Shown in pieces: positions 1 through 11,036 of a stretch of DNA of 64,000 nt; positions within the stretch are counted from its first letter, which is position 1; every line of letters starts with the position of its first letter. The notes beneath the pieces are model-generated. The model saw nothing but the letters and a program-made list of their open reading frames with translations. It did no database searches and had not been told where the DNA came from. The stretch covers positions 1,426,001 to 1,490,000 of the forward strand of contig NC_057321.1 in assembly GCF_000687475.1 (NCBI RefSeq), read 5' to 3'. Source of the DNA: Ustilaginoidea virens. Lineage: Eukaryota; Ascomycota; Sordariomycetes; Hypocreales; Clavicipitaceae. The translations under genes were made by a program, and so were the position numbers.

Positions 1-34
1 GGTCACACCCAAGAATATCAATCATTTCACGCTT

Positions 35-1975
35 TCATGGCAGATGCTTGACATTCCATATCTTGACCGTCGCGTCAGTCCCCGCGCTCGCAATGCGGTC
101 GTTTCGCAGCCAGGTGATGCCATTGACTCCCTCCTTGTGCGCGCTGGCAGCCTGTATCCGCTTTCCCTGCAGCTTCTTGTCCAAGCACCACACGTAGATG
201 TGCGTGTCCAAGCTCCCACTTGCCACATGGGCGCCGGCTTCGTCCCAGGCAATGCACGTCACTCGTCCTGTGTGCGCGGTCCATCGGTCCGCCACTACCT
301 GCCACGTCGCGGTGTCGTAAGCATAGATTTTGCCGACGCTGTTTCCCGCAGCCAGATGCGATGCGTCTCTTGAAAACGCCAGAGCAGAAGTCGTTCCCGA
401 GGCCGCAGTCAAGGTCTTGACCTCGTCCAAGACACCGTTGGGAGCAGCTTTGTAGACCTTGACCGAGCTTCCGTCAGCTCCCACGGCCACGAAAGGCCCA
501 CGAGCCGCAATGCAAGTCGGGGCGTAGTCGAGCTTCGTGTCCCTCAGCAGTTTCCCGTCGGCGTACGCCGCAATGGACGAGACTGTGGCCACAAAAACGG
601 TTCCGTTGGACGCGCTGATGCCTTTCGGTTGCGCCGGAAGCTGGATAGAGCCGCCAACAAAAGCCGCAGCCGATTCGTCCGCAGTCTTGACGGTGTCGTC
701 CCAGCTGGTGGTGAAGACTCTGCCGTCGAGGCTGGTGATCTGGACGACTTGGTTCTTGTGAGGCTCCCCGTCGACCATGCGGGCCGCGCCGGCCTCCACG
801 TCCCAGTGGCACACGCGGCCCTCGAAGCTGCCGGTCCAGAGACAGCTTCCTTGCCTGACGGAGGAATCGGCCAGAGCTGTGATGCTCCTGGCATGGCCTT
901 GGAGAATTCTCACCGGCTCTTTTTGGCCCTCCCTCATGTAGATCAGTTCGCCAGCGAGGTTGATGCTGATGATCAGACCGTCGCTTCGGCCATGCGGAAT
1001 CACGACGCCGAGCTGCTGATCACGGACGCTTACCCCGTCGCCAAACTCCCAGGATTGGATGACGGCTCCGGCCTGGGCATCCCACAACCGCACCGTGCGA
1101 TCCGCACTCGCGGTGGCAAACTTGTTGCCGTCGTGGGACCAAGAGAGAGCATAAATACTGCCCTTGTGCTCGCCCTCGCCGACGTCTCTTTCGTGCTGGC
1201 CAGTCGTTCCGTCGTACAGTCGTATGATCTTGTCGCCTCCGACTGTGGCCAAGCGGGACCCATCAGGAGAGTACGCTGCTCCCAGGACCAGCCCCTTGTG
1301 CAGATTCGACTTGCCGTTCATCTTGTACGGCGCGCCGTGGTAGAAGACCATGTTGCCGTCATCGCCAACAGTCGCGGCGCGAAAGGGACGTTGGAGCTTC
1401 ATGGCGACGGCATTGACTGATTTCGAGTGTCCGCTGATTTCCCCGACCGAGTTGCCGCTGTCGGCGGTGATGCAGCGTCCAAAGGTGGTCTTGCCATTGC
1501 CGACAGCAACGACGCGTTGAGAGTCCCCGTCCCAGGCGACGTCGTTCAGACGTCCGGCAAGGATGGTGAATTCGCCAAGCTTTCTGTCAATGTTGTCGGG
1601 TTCCCAAATGTGGACAAGGCCGTTTGCGTCACCACTGGCGATTTTGACTCCGTTGGGTGAGAACCGGGCGACGGTCGTGACGGCGACATGGCCGGTGTAC
1701 TCGGCGCTCTCGGCAGGGCTGTCGATGGACCGAACAAAGATGGACTTGCCAGACTGCGCAGCAATCGGTCAGCAAAGCAGCTCTGAGAGCGGAGATGCAA
1801 TGTACAAGGTCTGCCGGGGCATGTTTGACGGCAACGAAGCCAGGACCCAGCTCAGACTCACCGCGTAGGCTATTCGCTGGCCTTTGGGATCGGCAGAGAG
1901 CTGAACGGCTTGGCCTCTGGTGGTGGAAGGGGCTGCAGCAAAGTTGCGGTCCAGAGTGATGGACGGGTCCGCCAT
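35..1975 (-). CDS. AIP1: Actin-interacting protein 1 (WD40 repeats)
   Basis: Cofilin cofactor that promotes actin filament disassembly; it acts at cortical actin patches. The model has two exons on the minus strand: exon 1 1975-1862 (38 codons, starts MADPSITLDRN) and exon 2 1753-35, joined by a 108-base intron (GTGAGT donor, CGCAG acceptor). The phase closes to a 610-residue protein, the usual length for Aip1/WDR1, which is a double seven-blade propeller. WD-type repeats are visible throughout (for example GHSKSVNAVAM, DKIIRLYDG, DRTVRLWDA, DTHIYVWCL, DATVKIWNV at the C-terminus). An in-frame ATG at 1402 would give a truncated protein lacking the first blades, so the upstream exon is preferred. 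Family assignment is by remembered similarity of the N-terminal RGQAVQLSADPKG and RPFRAATVGDD segments to fungal Aip1. No neighbour is functionally linked. Confidence 0.93.
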
Positions 1976-3752
1976 GCTGAGGGCTTGGGCCGATGAGATC
2001 AGGGGCAACGAGCAGTGATGAACAGCAAGCAGAGGCGGCGGTCTCAAGCTGCTTGGCGGTGATGCAACAGCCGGGAAGGTCCAGCGGATCGGAGGGGTTC
2101 AATTGGGCTGGTGGGACGGCCAAGCTAAGCTGGCACGGCGACGTCGAGGCGGCTGGGCCAATGACATCGACTCTGCCTTGACGACCCGCCACCACGCTTT
2201 GACGCAGTGATGCTGTCCGTCCGTGATCCGGCCGGCCTCGTCAACCGGCCTCGTCAGTCTCGGTTTCGGTTTTCTCGCAAGTCCGAGCCGTGACGATCCT
2301 CTTCTTCCGTGTTGTTCGCTGACGCCTTGGATCGCAGACCTTGTTCCCCGCCAGCCGTCAAGGCAGCAGCATAGTCGATATCCAACCGCCAACGGCCAGG
2401 GCCGGCGTCTTCTGCCTACCAAGCCAAGCAAGGCCAGCGCTTCAGTTTCGCCGCTTCGCCAAAGAAACCCCGGGCTTGTCCTTGTCCTTGTCCTTGTCCT
2501 TGTTCTTGTCCAATCGGGCTGCAAAAGGGCTGCAAAAGGGCTGCAATATCCCCGCTTGCGGCAAGTTCGCCGGAAGTGAGAGGGCCGGAATTAATTACTC
2601 GTCAGAATCATCAAAGAACAGCACACGGATCCACGGCAGCTTCCGACAAGCACCTGTCGTGCCAGGAACAAGTCTTGATCCTCGCCCAGACAACCAGCCT
2701 GCCAAGCAGCACCACGGTTCCGGAACCACAGAGCTTCGTGGCGATCCTGCGGCCCACGGAGCACGGAGTCCCCTTTCCCTCGCCTCCAGAACTGCCCGAG
2801 ACACAAACCATGTCCCACACCACGGCTTGCCACACGGGGCTTGCCACACGGCTTGCTACACGGAGCTGCCATCCAGCACACTCAAATGCCAGGGCATACC
2901 GAGCACCGCCAAGCTGTTTCATCCCCCCCCCCCCCCCCCCCCCCCCCCCCGCCTCGTATCGCCAATACGTCGCACGGCGAGGGCGAGGGGCAGCTCAGCA
3001 GGCCCACGGGGACCGCTTCCAGCCGGCAGCAAAAGGTAGCACGGAAGAAAGAGACGGGCGCAAAGGGCAGCCTCGGGAATCCGCTCCCGAAATCCTTGCG
3101 CGCCCGGCCTCACGAGGCGCCTTGCAGCTGCGCGCCTGCCAATGGCCTCATACCACATCGCAGCGTGTACCTCCTGCTGCTACGTCCGTCTTGCGCTGTC
3201 GCTCAGGCGGCACGGACGTAAAGATGACGACGGAAACTCATTCGCCGCCCAGCGCCGTAGAAGACCCTGCTTGCTGGGAAGACAGCAGCAGGCTCGTGTG
3301 CCGTGTGCCCAGCGCGACCTTTGATGTGGCGACCACGACGGAAGCCAGAAACGTCCGGGCGCGTCTCGACTGCTGCATGCAGATGGCCCTTCGCAGCGAC
3401 GGCCCAGCCTTCCCCTGCTGAACTACCCAAGACAAACTCGTCCTTCTCCCTTGTTGCTCCGCCCTCCCCGGCCCCCGGGCGGAAGGGCGTTGGGGGGGGG
3501 GTGGTGGGACCCGAAGAAAAGCTGGCAAAAGCCGCCCTTGACAAGACGTACGTCCTCGGCTCCTCGCCCGTCGACAACCCTCCCCCGCGGCTTCCCAAGC
3601 AGCGACTACAAGTTACACGACGTGCAACAATATTATATCGGAGGTTCCCCCCCTTTGTCCCCGCAGGTCTGTCCTTGGAACTTTGCTCGTCGTCCCATCT
3701 CGAAGCCTGGCCTGCTTGACCCCTTGTTGAAGCCGAACACGCCGTCCGCAAG
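1976..3752. other. Intergenic: Aip1 promoter and upstream region of the CFEM-like gene
   Basis: Divergent promoter interval of about 1.8 kb. It contains a (CTTGTC)n-like stretch near 2477-2512, short GGGCTGCAAAA repeats at 2517-2545, and a run of 28 C at 2923-2950. Long open frames here (for example plus 2576-3421) are composed of low-complexity or proline-run sequence and have no recognisable domain; I see no gene. Confidence 0.6.
2923..2950. repeat. Homopolymer run of 28 C
   Basis: Uninterrupted C tract in the intergenic region. Its exact length is likely to be uncertain in any sequencing read. Confidence 0.95.
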
Positions 3753-4411
3753 ATGACCAAGTCCCTCGCGCTCGCCCTCCTCGTCGCCGCCAGCGTTTCC
3801 GCTCAGACCCGGACGCAGACCGCCACGGGCGGCGACAAAACCTGCGCCGCCGACTACATCGTCACGCAATGCCTCCAGTCCGAAAGCAACAAGGTAACGC
3901 GCAACAACCCCGCGTCCCCCCCCCAGTTCCCGGGGCCCCAACTAACGTCGGAAACGCCCAAAGCTCGCCGCCTGCTCCGCCACCGACTACCAGTGCCTGT
4001 GCTACGCGTCCCAAGCCGTCGCAACGTACGTTTCCCTCCCTTCCCCGCCGCGCCGCCCTGCCGTTTTGCCCGTTTGTGCTGACCGCCCCGGCCCCGTCCA
4101 GCTGCTACAACAACTGCCCCGACGATCCTCGCGCCCCTCAGGCAACGCAGAACATGAAGGGCGCCTGCCTCAACGCCTCGCTTTACGCGACGACACCCTC
4201 CAGGACCGCCTCGGCCGCCGCTTCGGCAAAGTCCTCCACCACCGCCGCCGCCGCCGCCACCACGGAGGCCGCGGCCTCGACCACCGTCGCCACCGGCTCG
4301 GCCACCTCGACCGCTGACCGTGCCACCAAGACCAACGCCGCTGGGAGCCTTGCTGGAAACGCGGCGGGCATGCTCGCAGCCGTTGCTGGTGTTGTCGTTG
4401 CTGCTCTGTAG
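3753..4411 (+). CDS. GPI-anchored, Ser/Thr/Ala-rich CFEM-like surface protein
   Basis: Predicted extracellular cell-wall or membrane protein of about 170 residues. Three exons: 3753-3893, 3964-4025 and 4102-4411, with GTAACG and GTACGT donors and a clear GCTGAC branch point before the last acceptor; phases close. The product has a signal peptide (residues 1-17, cleavage after SVSA), then a module with eight cysteines (KTC, TQC, AAC, QCLC, TCYNNC, GAC) resembling the fungal CFEM pattern, then a Ser/Thr/Ala-rich linker (low-complexity AAAAATTEAAAS type) and a C-terminal hydrophobic tail (GMLAAVAGVVVAAL) typical of a GPI-attachment signal. CFEM family proteins are often wall components, haem-binding proteins or virulence-associated, but which applies here cannot be read from the sequence. 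It resembles hypocrealean entries called 'GPI anchored serine-threonine rich protein'. Confidence 0.85.
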
Positions 4412-5921
4412 ACGCCGCTTTGCCTCGTGGTGGGCTCTTCGAATCCATGGGAAAGATGACTCGGAAGCGTGGGAGATGTTACTACTAATCTTGGGAACGT
4501 GTGATTCTCGGGGGTATGTTTTGCCGCGATTCTTTGCGCTCACTACATAGGTGCCCAAGTCGGTGCTCGGTGCTTAATCTTAATGGAATCCCATCACATG
4601 GCTCTCGCCGCAACGACGTCGAATAGTCCTTGCCCAGGTGAATTTACTCCGTGACCCCTGTCGAAATCAAGGCATTATGAAGGGCAAACGACGTCGAATA
4701 GTCCTTGCCCAGGTGAATTTACTCCGTAACCCCTGTCGCAATCAAGGCATCATGAAGGGCAAACGACGTCGAATAGTCCTTGCCCAGGTGAATTTACTCC
4801 GTAACCCCTGTCGCAACCAAGGCATTATGAAGGGCAAACAACGTCGAATAGTCCTTGCCCAGGTGAATTTACTCCGTAACCCCTGTCGCAATCAAGGCAT
4901 TATGAAGGGCCCTATGTCAAGCCCTATTAAATACCCTCTTCTACTAGGGAATCTACAACCCCCAGACCCCCTTCCACTAAAGGTATTATTACACCCCTAT
5001 TAATAGGACTAATAATACAGCTTCCCACCCCTTCCTCTGCCTAACAACACTACAAAAATAAAATAAATAAAGTGAATAGCTAGGGGACAGTAATCCCTAT
5101 AATAGAAAGGAAAGGCTCCTACTTATTAGTTGGTTCTCGTGCACTGCAGACCGTTGAAGCAAGCCGACCTACACAAAGTCATCTTTCGAATTGGAGCATA
5201 CCAAGCACACAATCACCTGCCATGGCCACAGCATCCTGGGCAGTAGATAGAGGAAGGGCCTTTGGCAAAGCTTCAACATCTTTTTTTTTTTTCTTTGGCA
5301 GCCCCCTATACCAAACTCTCTATGTTACATCAACTCTTCCCCACTCGGCAGCCCTTTTGGCTTGGCTCGATTAAAATCATACAACAGACGTCGCCTGAGC
5401 TGAAGCCTAGTCCCTTTAGATACAGACGGACGCTTTATTTGAAAAAGCAAAGAAAACAGCCCGCTATCCCCCCTTGCGCCGTGCCGTGGTGATAATTTTT
5501 TAACACAAGTCTCTACAAAGAAGCCCAACCTTGCCTTGTTTATAGCCATGAGACGCCGTATCAGTCCCCCCCCTTTCCCTCCTTTTTTTGTTTCTTTTGG
5601 TTTTCGGGCACGTGTCGTCCCGGGATGTGATGACGCTCCACAGAACGTGGATGCAAGTAGCCGTTGCTATGGCATGGTCCAATGGTTCTTTTGGCGGGAA
5701 GAGAAAAGGGAAAATGAAAGAAAGAAAGGAAACAAGTTTGCGACTAAAATCGAGTACGAGGTACAAAAGCAAAGCAGGGCAACGAGCGCATGGATCAGTC
5801 CATGAGATGCGCCTGTGCAAAAAGATCCAAAGTGTAGCTTCGCTTGAGAAAATCAGAAAGTGGGCCGGGGACGAGTGATGAAACGAGTAAGCAGAGAAAC
5901 GAGATTACGGTTCACCAAAAC
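4412..5921. other. Intergenic between convergent CFEM-like and AHC1-like genes
   Basis: The interval holds the 75-bp minisatellite at 4613-4909, followed by an A+T-richer stretch (about 4910-5140) with ATTAATAGGACTAATAATAC-type sequence unlike the GC-rich surroundings, then unremarkable 3' flanking DNA. No gene was seen. The A+T-rich part could be an old, mutated mobile element but no terminal repeats or coding remnants were recognised. Confidence 0.5.
4613..4909. repeat. 75-bp minisatellite, four near-identical copies
   Basis: Copies start at 4613, 4688, 4763 and 4838 (the last is 72 of 75 bases). Each begins AC(G/A)ACGTCGAATAGTCC and contains ATTTACTCCGTAACCCC. Copies differ by only a few bases. 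The period is a multiple of three, so one plus-strand frame stays open through all copies (4638-5003) and encodes a 25-residue repeat, but it lacks upstream gene signals. Confidence 0.9.
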
Positions 5922-7865
5922 TCATTTCCTGCGGGACCTTCTTCCCTTGGAGTGATTCTTCACAGGACCCAAAAAGGTGACGTGTTGTTTCTTGGCATCG
6001 TCTTTGCGGAGTCTCACGGGCCCGGCAAGGCAGCCGTTGGAACCGCGACGAAGAGGCCTGGGATCATGGTCGTCCTCGAGCGTGATTTCAGCAACGTCCG
6101 ATACAGGCTCAGCATCCAACTCGTCACTACTGCCAGATGTGGAAGATCCATCATCAGAGTCATCGTACTCTCCATCGTCACTAACTAGAGACGGCGCATG
6201 GTTGCTGACCAACGTGTTCGGGCTGAGGTTGGCTGCTTCCATATCCTCGTCTTCGTCGGATAAGATACCATTGGAACCACGTTTGAGCATCACATCCACG
6301 GCGGATCCTGGGGCGGGCACGAGAGAGATGGGAGGGACGCGACTCTTGCTGCTGGTTGGGCGAGTCGGGAAGTCCGCAGCGGCAGCCGCAGCCGCAGCCA
6401 CCTTTCCACTGTGAGCTGGTACTCGCTGAACCATAGAGGTCCGAACGGGAGCAGCAGCATGTTCTGGAGCGTCAGATGGCGTGGCTGTATCGGCCGACTC
6501 CTCCTCCTCCTCGGGAGCGATGTCTTCGAGCGCAATCTTGGTCTTGGCGTCTGTAACAACATCACAAAGGTTGCCACTGAAATTGCGGCTCTGCATGAGG
6601 CGAGACAGATGTGGGGTCTCGGAGGCGGGATTGAACCTGGCCGCGGCTTTGGTCTTGGTGGCTGACGCGTGCGCGCCAGTCGACCCTGAAGGAATCGAGC
6701 CGACACCAGGGAGCTTACCTTGGCGATACAGCTTGAGGGAGTCGGCAATTCTTGACCGCAGGGCCACGTAGGCCTCTTGCTCCGACATGTCCCGTCTTGC
6801 AAAGGGATGCACAAAGGCAGAAGACGGCGTGCCAACGCTCTGCGCTGGCTTGTCGTCGCCAGCTCCGCCACCAACGGCGCCTCCTCGGCTGCTGTCGGGA
6901 GCGTCCAGAGGCTGTCCACTCTGAACGGCTGCCTCTTCGTGGCTCTTAAAGTCTCGCTTGTGGGCAATGCGGCAGTGGTTGATGAAGCCTTGTGTGCTCG
7001 AAAAGTTCTCCCGGTGGCAATCCAGGCAAACAAGCTTGACCGTCTGGCCATCCGATCGCTTCAGGATGCAAGGTCCAGCCTTGTCCTTGGGCTGAGGATA
7101 ACCATTCGACAAAGCTTGGAGCTTCTGGCCGGCATTGCTGCGTACAGGCCTGCCTTTTACCACGGGGGCGGTTTCTGTGAAGCTGTTTCTCGTCGTTCGG
7201 CCTTCGGCAATGGAAACCCGGTTACGTGAAAATTCCGGAGTGAGCTGCCACTCTGCTTGCTCGCCATCGAAGGAAGGGTCGGGGATGAGCCACCTAGCAT
7301 AATGGCGCGCGTAGGGCCCATCGACGACCCCAAAAGGTGGCGCCCACCGAGGCACGGGCTCTCCGAAGCGAGCGATGGCGGCAGGGCCCTTGCCGCTGCT
7401 GATGTCAAGCATCCGGTCCGGGGTAGGACAGTGCTGCGGGTAAGGGATGAGGTGACACCTGCGCAGTTGTTCCAGCGCGATTTGACACTTGGCCAGCTCC
7501 TGGTTGATGAGTCTCAGCTCGTCGTGCTTGAGCAACACTTCTAAGCCGACTTGGTGCGTGATGATGTCGCGCGCACGGTCTATACGACTACCACCAGCTT
7601 GGGCAGCATCGGGCTGCCCGGCTTGCGAGGAGCGCTCGGGGTCATTAGGTTGCGGCTTTGGGCGCTTCTTGGTCGACTCGCTTTCTGTGGCCTCGTCATG
7701 GCCATCCACAGCATCCCGACTCCTTTTGGGAGCTGGGTGCCTTGACGTGGGTGGCGATGACGAGGGGAACGTTGCGCCGGGAAGCTGACTGGCGCGCGAA
7801 GAATCTAGCGTTGTTTCCGTGATCGGCTCACTTCCCCGAGAATCCGAGTTCCAGAACCGGAACAT
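5922..7865 (-). CDS. AHC1-like C2H2 zinc-finger protein (ADA histone acetyltransferase complex type)
   Basis: Intronless 647-residue nuclear-type protein with an ATG start at 7865. The N-terminus is disordered with basic patches (KRSRD, KKRPKP). A coiled-coil-like helix lies at about residues 100-137, followed by a conserved PVPRWAPPFGVVDGPY block. A single finger of form CX2C-X13-HX4H is at about residues 279-302 (CLDC ... NHCRIAH). Downstream is a conserved ETPHLSRLMQSRNFSGNL block and a long acidic C-terminal half (EEEEES, DEDEDME, DDSDDGSS). The finger context (CHRENFSSTQGFINHCRIAHK) matches what I recall of Ahc1-type zinc fingers in fungal ADA/SAGA-associated proteins; that assignment is from memory and not certain. 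An internal GTAAGC at about 6717 could be a donor, but the frame stays open through it, so an intron is not required. Confidence 0.75.
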   Translation of the reverse strand: MFRFWNSDSRGSEPITETTLDSSRASQLPGATFPSSSPPTSRHPAPKRSRDAVDGHDEATESESTKKRPKPQPNDPERSSQAGQPDAAQAGGSRIDRARDIITHQVGLEVLLKHDELRLINQELAKCQIALEQLRRCHLIPYPQHCPTPDRMLDISSGKGPAAIARFGEPVPRWAPPFGVVDGPYARHYARWLIPDPSFDGEQAEWQLTPEFSRNRVSIAEGRTTRNSFTETAPVVKGRPVRSNAGQKLQALSNGYPQPKDKAGPCILKRSDGQTVKLVCLDCHRENFSSTQGFINHCRIAHKRDFKSHEEAAVQSGQPLDAPDSSRGGAVGGGAGDDKPAQSVGTPSSAFVHPFARRDMSEQEAYVALRSRIADSLKLYRQGKLPGVGSIPSGSTGAHASATKTKAAARFNPASETPHLSRLMQSRNFSGNLCDVVTDAKTKIALEDIAPEEEEESADTATPSDAPEHAAAPVRTSMVQRVPAHSGKVAAAAAAAADFPTRPTSSKSRVPPISLVPAPGSAVDVMLKRGSNGILSDEDEDMEAANLSPNTLVSNHAPSLVSDDGEYDDSDDGSSTSGSSDELDAEPVSDVAEITLEDDHDPRPLRRGSNGCLAGPVRLRKDDAKKQHVTFLGPVKNHSKGRRSRRK

Positions 7866-10021
7866 GAAGACGCTCGGACAAGACGCGAAGATCTCGGGTC
7901 GACCACGTCGCGAGAGACGGTTGCGCGATGCGATGCAGAGGTCCCAAATGTTTGTCTGTGACTAAACAAGCTGTGGGGAATGGAACAGAAAGTGTGGATG
8001 GGGTGTAGTTGGTAGTTCTGCTGACGTAACCAAATAAAGTGGGTCCCGCGACAGGCTGATGATGTGGCAAGTCAGGCTAGGCTGGGCGCCGAGAAGAGAG
8101 GAGAGGACGGATTGACTGGTTGGCAGAGAGCAGGCAGTGACGAGAGCCGGGAGACGGCGAGAAGAAAGGATGGAAAGAAGGCGAAAAGGGAACAGAAAAA
8201 AAAAAAAAAAAAGGGAAAGCGAGGGAAAGAAAAAGTATAGATGGTGATGGGCAGTAAAAATCGAGAGCTAGCGAAAGCCTCGACTTGTGACTCTTGTGAA
8301 GCACCAGAGCTGGAAGAGCAGGAGAGAAAAGAAAAGGAGAAACGTGGTGGTGATGCGAGTGAAGGAATTAACGACGGGTTACAGGGCAGAGAGGGGAGTG
8401 AAGGAGGAAGCAAACGAGGAGGCAAGGGGGTGGTGGGCGGTGTTTGGATACTGGAGTTGGTCGCAAGAGCTGGATGGAACACGCCTGGCCGCACGGGGGG
8501 GGGGAGCACGACTCGGCCCAGGCTCGACCAACCAACCAACCGCAGGCAGGAGGAGGAAGGGGCAGGCAAGGGCACTGCGGACGGGGCGTTGCCTTTGCTT
8601 TTGTTGGTGCGGCCTGGTGACTGCAGCCGGGAGGCTACATATACATGCGGAGTACTACCAGACAGTACTCCGTACAGTAGTGCATGTATGTGGCAGGCTG
8701 GGCAGCTCCAGCGCCGCGCTGGAGATAGTATAGGCTGGTTGATGTCAACTTGGGGCAGCTTCAGCGCAGCGGGATGGGATCAATGGATCCAGGGGGGCGC
8801 TTCTGGCTCCTCAAAGGGCGGACCCCCAAGCAAGCACGCACTAGACCAGACATTGACATATGATACGGCGATAAACGATTGGGAGGGCCCCACCAGGTGG
8901 CCCAAGCCAGGAGAGTGGCTGCACGACCAAGGCAGCTGGCGACCTCTGCCAGCGTGGTCCAAGACTCTCAAGTCCGCAAGTCAACCGATAGAGAGCATGC
9001 TAGTGGCTGTCAACCTTGAAGCCTTTCTTCGTTGACTTTGGCCGAGTTGTTTGTTTTTTTTTTTGCATGTGAGTTCCTGCCCGCGCCCGCGCCCGCGCCC
9101 GCGCAACAATGCTTCATTGATGTCTAACACGGAACCCTGGCACAGACCCTGCGCCCCAAGCACGCAATTGCGCATGCTTAGTTTGGCGCTGTGCCGCGCA
9201 GCGACTGCGGACCCCTGGTCGCTACGACGGGCTCCGGAGTACGGAGTACGGAGTACTGGTACTGGGTACGTCCGTACACTTGACCCTTTGGACTGTGGGA
9301 CGATGCGCAACGGACACCAGGCGCACCCCCGAGTTTGCTGGAACCTGGCGGCATAGACGCGTCCCGCGAAGTCAGGGGTCCGACAAGAGACAGAAGGCGG
9401 GTGCATGTCTTCTTTCCACGCCTTCCACGTCCATCGTGAGCGGCAGGCAACTTTGCTCATGCAACAGGCTTAACCAGGGGGGCTTGCCTGACGGATATTG
9501 ATGCCCCACCATGGGTTAGCAGGGACTCGGAGGATGATAGTGATGAATCTGTGGGGCTCGCAACCTGTTGAAACTTGTTCGCGTCCCAAGCTGCGACCGT
9601 GCCACTGCGGTACACTCGACACTTGGCCTCAATAAGCAGGCAGGGTCATCGGTCGACGCTGGTGCACACATGCACGTTAGCAAGGTCTTTGTTTTGGAAC
9701 GAAGCGCCGAAAAGAGCACTGGCTTTGTGAATACGACTGACTGGCCCGTGTTCGCGTTTCATGCGACTGGAGTCCCCCAACCTATAGACCTAGGATGTAC
9801 TCCGTACCCCGTACCCAACACAACGGGCAGCCAGCGTCATAACAACAAGTCTTGCCAATCAGTTCCGAGGTTGGTATTGGTCGAGCCGGCCCCCCCCCCC
9901 CCCCCACCCCCACTGCCGCTCGGTCCAATCAGTTCTTACATACGCACGCACAAACTTCCTCGGAGCCTTCACCCAGGCAAAGCCATCATCATCCCTCGCC
10001 AACAAACCCAGATGATACGCG
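7866..10021. other. Divergent promoter region between AHC1-like and Alba-like genes
   Basis: About 2.2 kb without a supported gene. It has an A17-type run near 8197-8212, GA-rich DNA at 8100-8440, a GCCCGC repeat at 9077-9102, copies of TACTCCGTA/TACGGAGTA (8666, 9240, 9247, 9798), and a C15-type run near 9890. The 264-codon plus frame at 8241-9035 is low-complexity and is not supported as a gene. Confidence 0.55.
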
Positions 10022-10660
10022 ATGGCGCCGCAGCCAAAGCCGGCAGCAACTGACCTCAAGCGCAAAGCTCCCCCAGGCGCGCGCCGCACACAGCCGCCGT
10101 CGAAACGTCCCCGGTCACAAGCGGTCGCCGCCACCCCCCCGAAACCGCCTCTCCTCGGGCCCCACGAGGACATGATCGCGCACCTTCAACCCAAGTGCAA
10201 CGTCCTCCCCGCATCCGTCATCTCCTCTACCCAGATCCGCAAACGCGTCACGCAGGTGACGGCTCACCTGAGCGCGCCATCCGCCCTGCCGGCCGTCGCG
10301 CTGCTCCACGCTCGGACGGGCGAGGTGTGCAAGATGATCACCATCGTCGAGCAGTGCAAGAGACTCTTGGGCCAACAGGGCAAATCTTGGTTCCAGTACA
10401 ACCAGATGTTCCAGCTGCCTCAGGCGGCGACCCAGGATGTGGTTGAGGAGACGGTTCTAGAGGGCGAGGATGAGGAGGGGTCCTCGTCGGACGAAGGCTT
10501 CGAGGTCATGGCTAGCCGCTTTGCGGACGCTGTCCTGCCGGCTCCGTCGAAAAGAATCGTGAGGTCAATGAGGATTTTTCTAAGCGGGCAGGCGATTCCG
10601 GAGCTGGGGGCTAAAGAGGGGGTGACGCTGCAATCAAGTGAGAGGGAGGAAAAAGACTGA
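10022..10660 (+). CDS. Alba-like DNA/RNA-binding domain protein
   Basis: Intronless protein of 212 residues. A basic, proline-rich N-terminus (KRKAPPGARRTQPPSKRPRS) could serve as a nuclear localisation signal. The folded core (about residues 45-145) starts GPHEDMIAHLQPKCNVLPAS and continues with SSTQIRKRV, ALLHARTGEVCKMITIVE and GKSWFQYNQMF, the arrangement of fungal Alba-superfamily proteins (the fold of RNase P/MRP subunits Pop6/Pop7 and archaeal Alba). An acidic linker (EGEDEEGSSSDEGFE) and a short tail follow. Which Alba branch it belongs to is not decidable here; a chromatin or RNase P/MRP role is inference from the family. It is divergent from the AHC1-like gene across 2.2 kb and convergent with VTC1, with 376 bases between the stops. 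Confidence 0.8.
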   Translation: MAPQPKPAATDLKRKAPPGARRTQPPSKRPRSQAVAATPPKPPLLGPHEDMIAHLQPKCNVLPASVISSTQIRKRVTQVTAHLSAPSALPAVALLHARTGEVCKMITIVEQCKRLLGQQGKSWFQYNQMFQLPQAATQDVVEETVLEGEDEEGSSSDEGFEVMASRFADAVLPAPSKRIVRSMRIFLSGQAIPELGAKEGVTLQSSEREEKD

Positions 10661-11036
10661 GGAGTGAGTGACTGTGGAATCTTTTGGAGTTCAGTCACTT
10701 CCGGTGCGTTTGCATTTGCACGGCGCTTGCACCTGCCGTAATGCTTTTATTGGACGGAAAAAGTACATCATGATACCCGGTTCCTTTGGAAAGGACTAAT
10801 AAATCATATTTCCAAAAAGATTGAACGCTGCAAAGTACCCAACAAGCCATGATGAAGCTAGCCAAGAAAGACTACAACGCCAGTCCAGGAAAAAAGACAG
10901 AAACCCCCCCTGAACGTTTCAACAGCGACTTACTCTCTCTTCTCCTCGGCACCAACTTCTCATGGCTGGTCCGATCAAGAGAGCTCCTAGACGCATCTGC
11001 TGAGCAGTTTTCGTAGTCTCCAGTACGGGTCCTCCC
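10661..11036. other. Short convergent 3' interval between Alba-like and VTC1 genes
   Basis: 376 bases carrying the 3' ends of both transcripts. AATAAA-like sequence (TAATAAATCA) at 10797-10806 could serve polyadenylation of the upstream gene. Nothing else was seen. Confidence 0.4.

Noticed and set aside
2576..3421. 281-codon plus-strand frame
   Set aside because: It reads through the C28 run as poly-Pro, has no domain and no splice or start context.
4613..4909. Minisatellite as a CRISPR-like array
   Set aside because: There are no variable spacers; the whole unit is repeated, and the genome is eukaryotic.
4910..5140. A+T-rich stretch as an intact transposon
   Set aside because: No terminal repeats, target-site duplication or coding remnants could be identified.
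8241..9035. 264-codon plus-strand frame
   Set aside because: Low-complexity Glu/Lys/Gly start and no recognisable domain; it lies in a divergent promoter.
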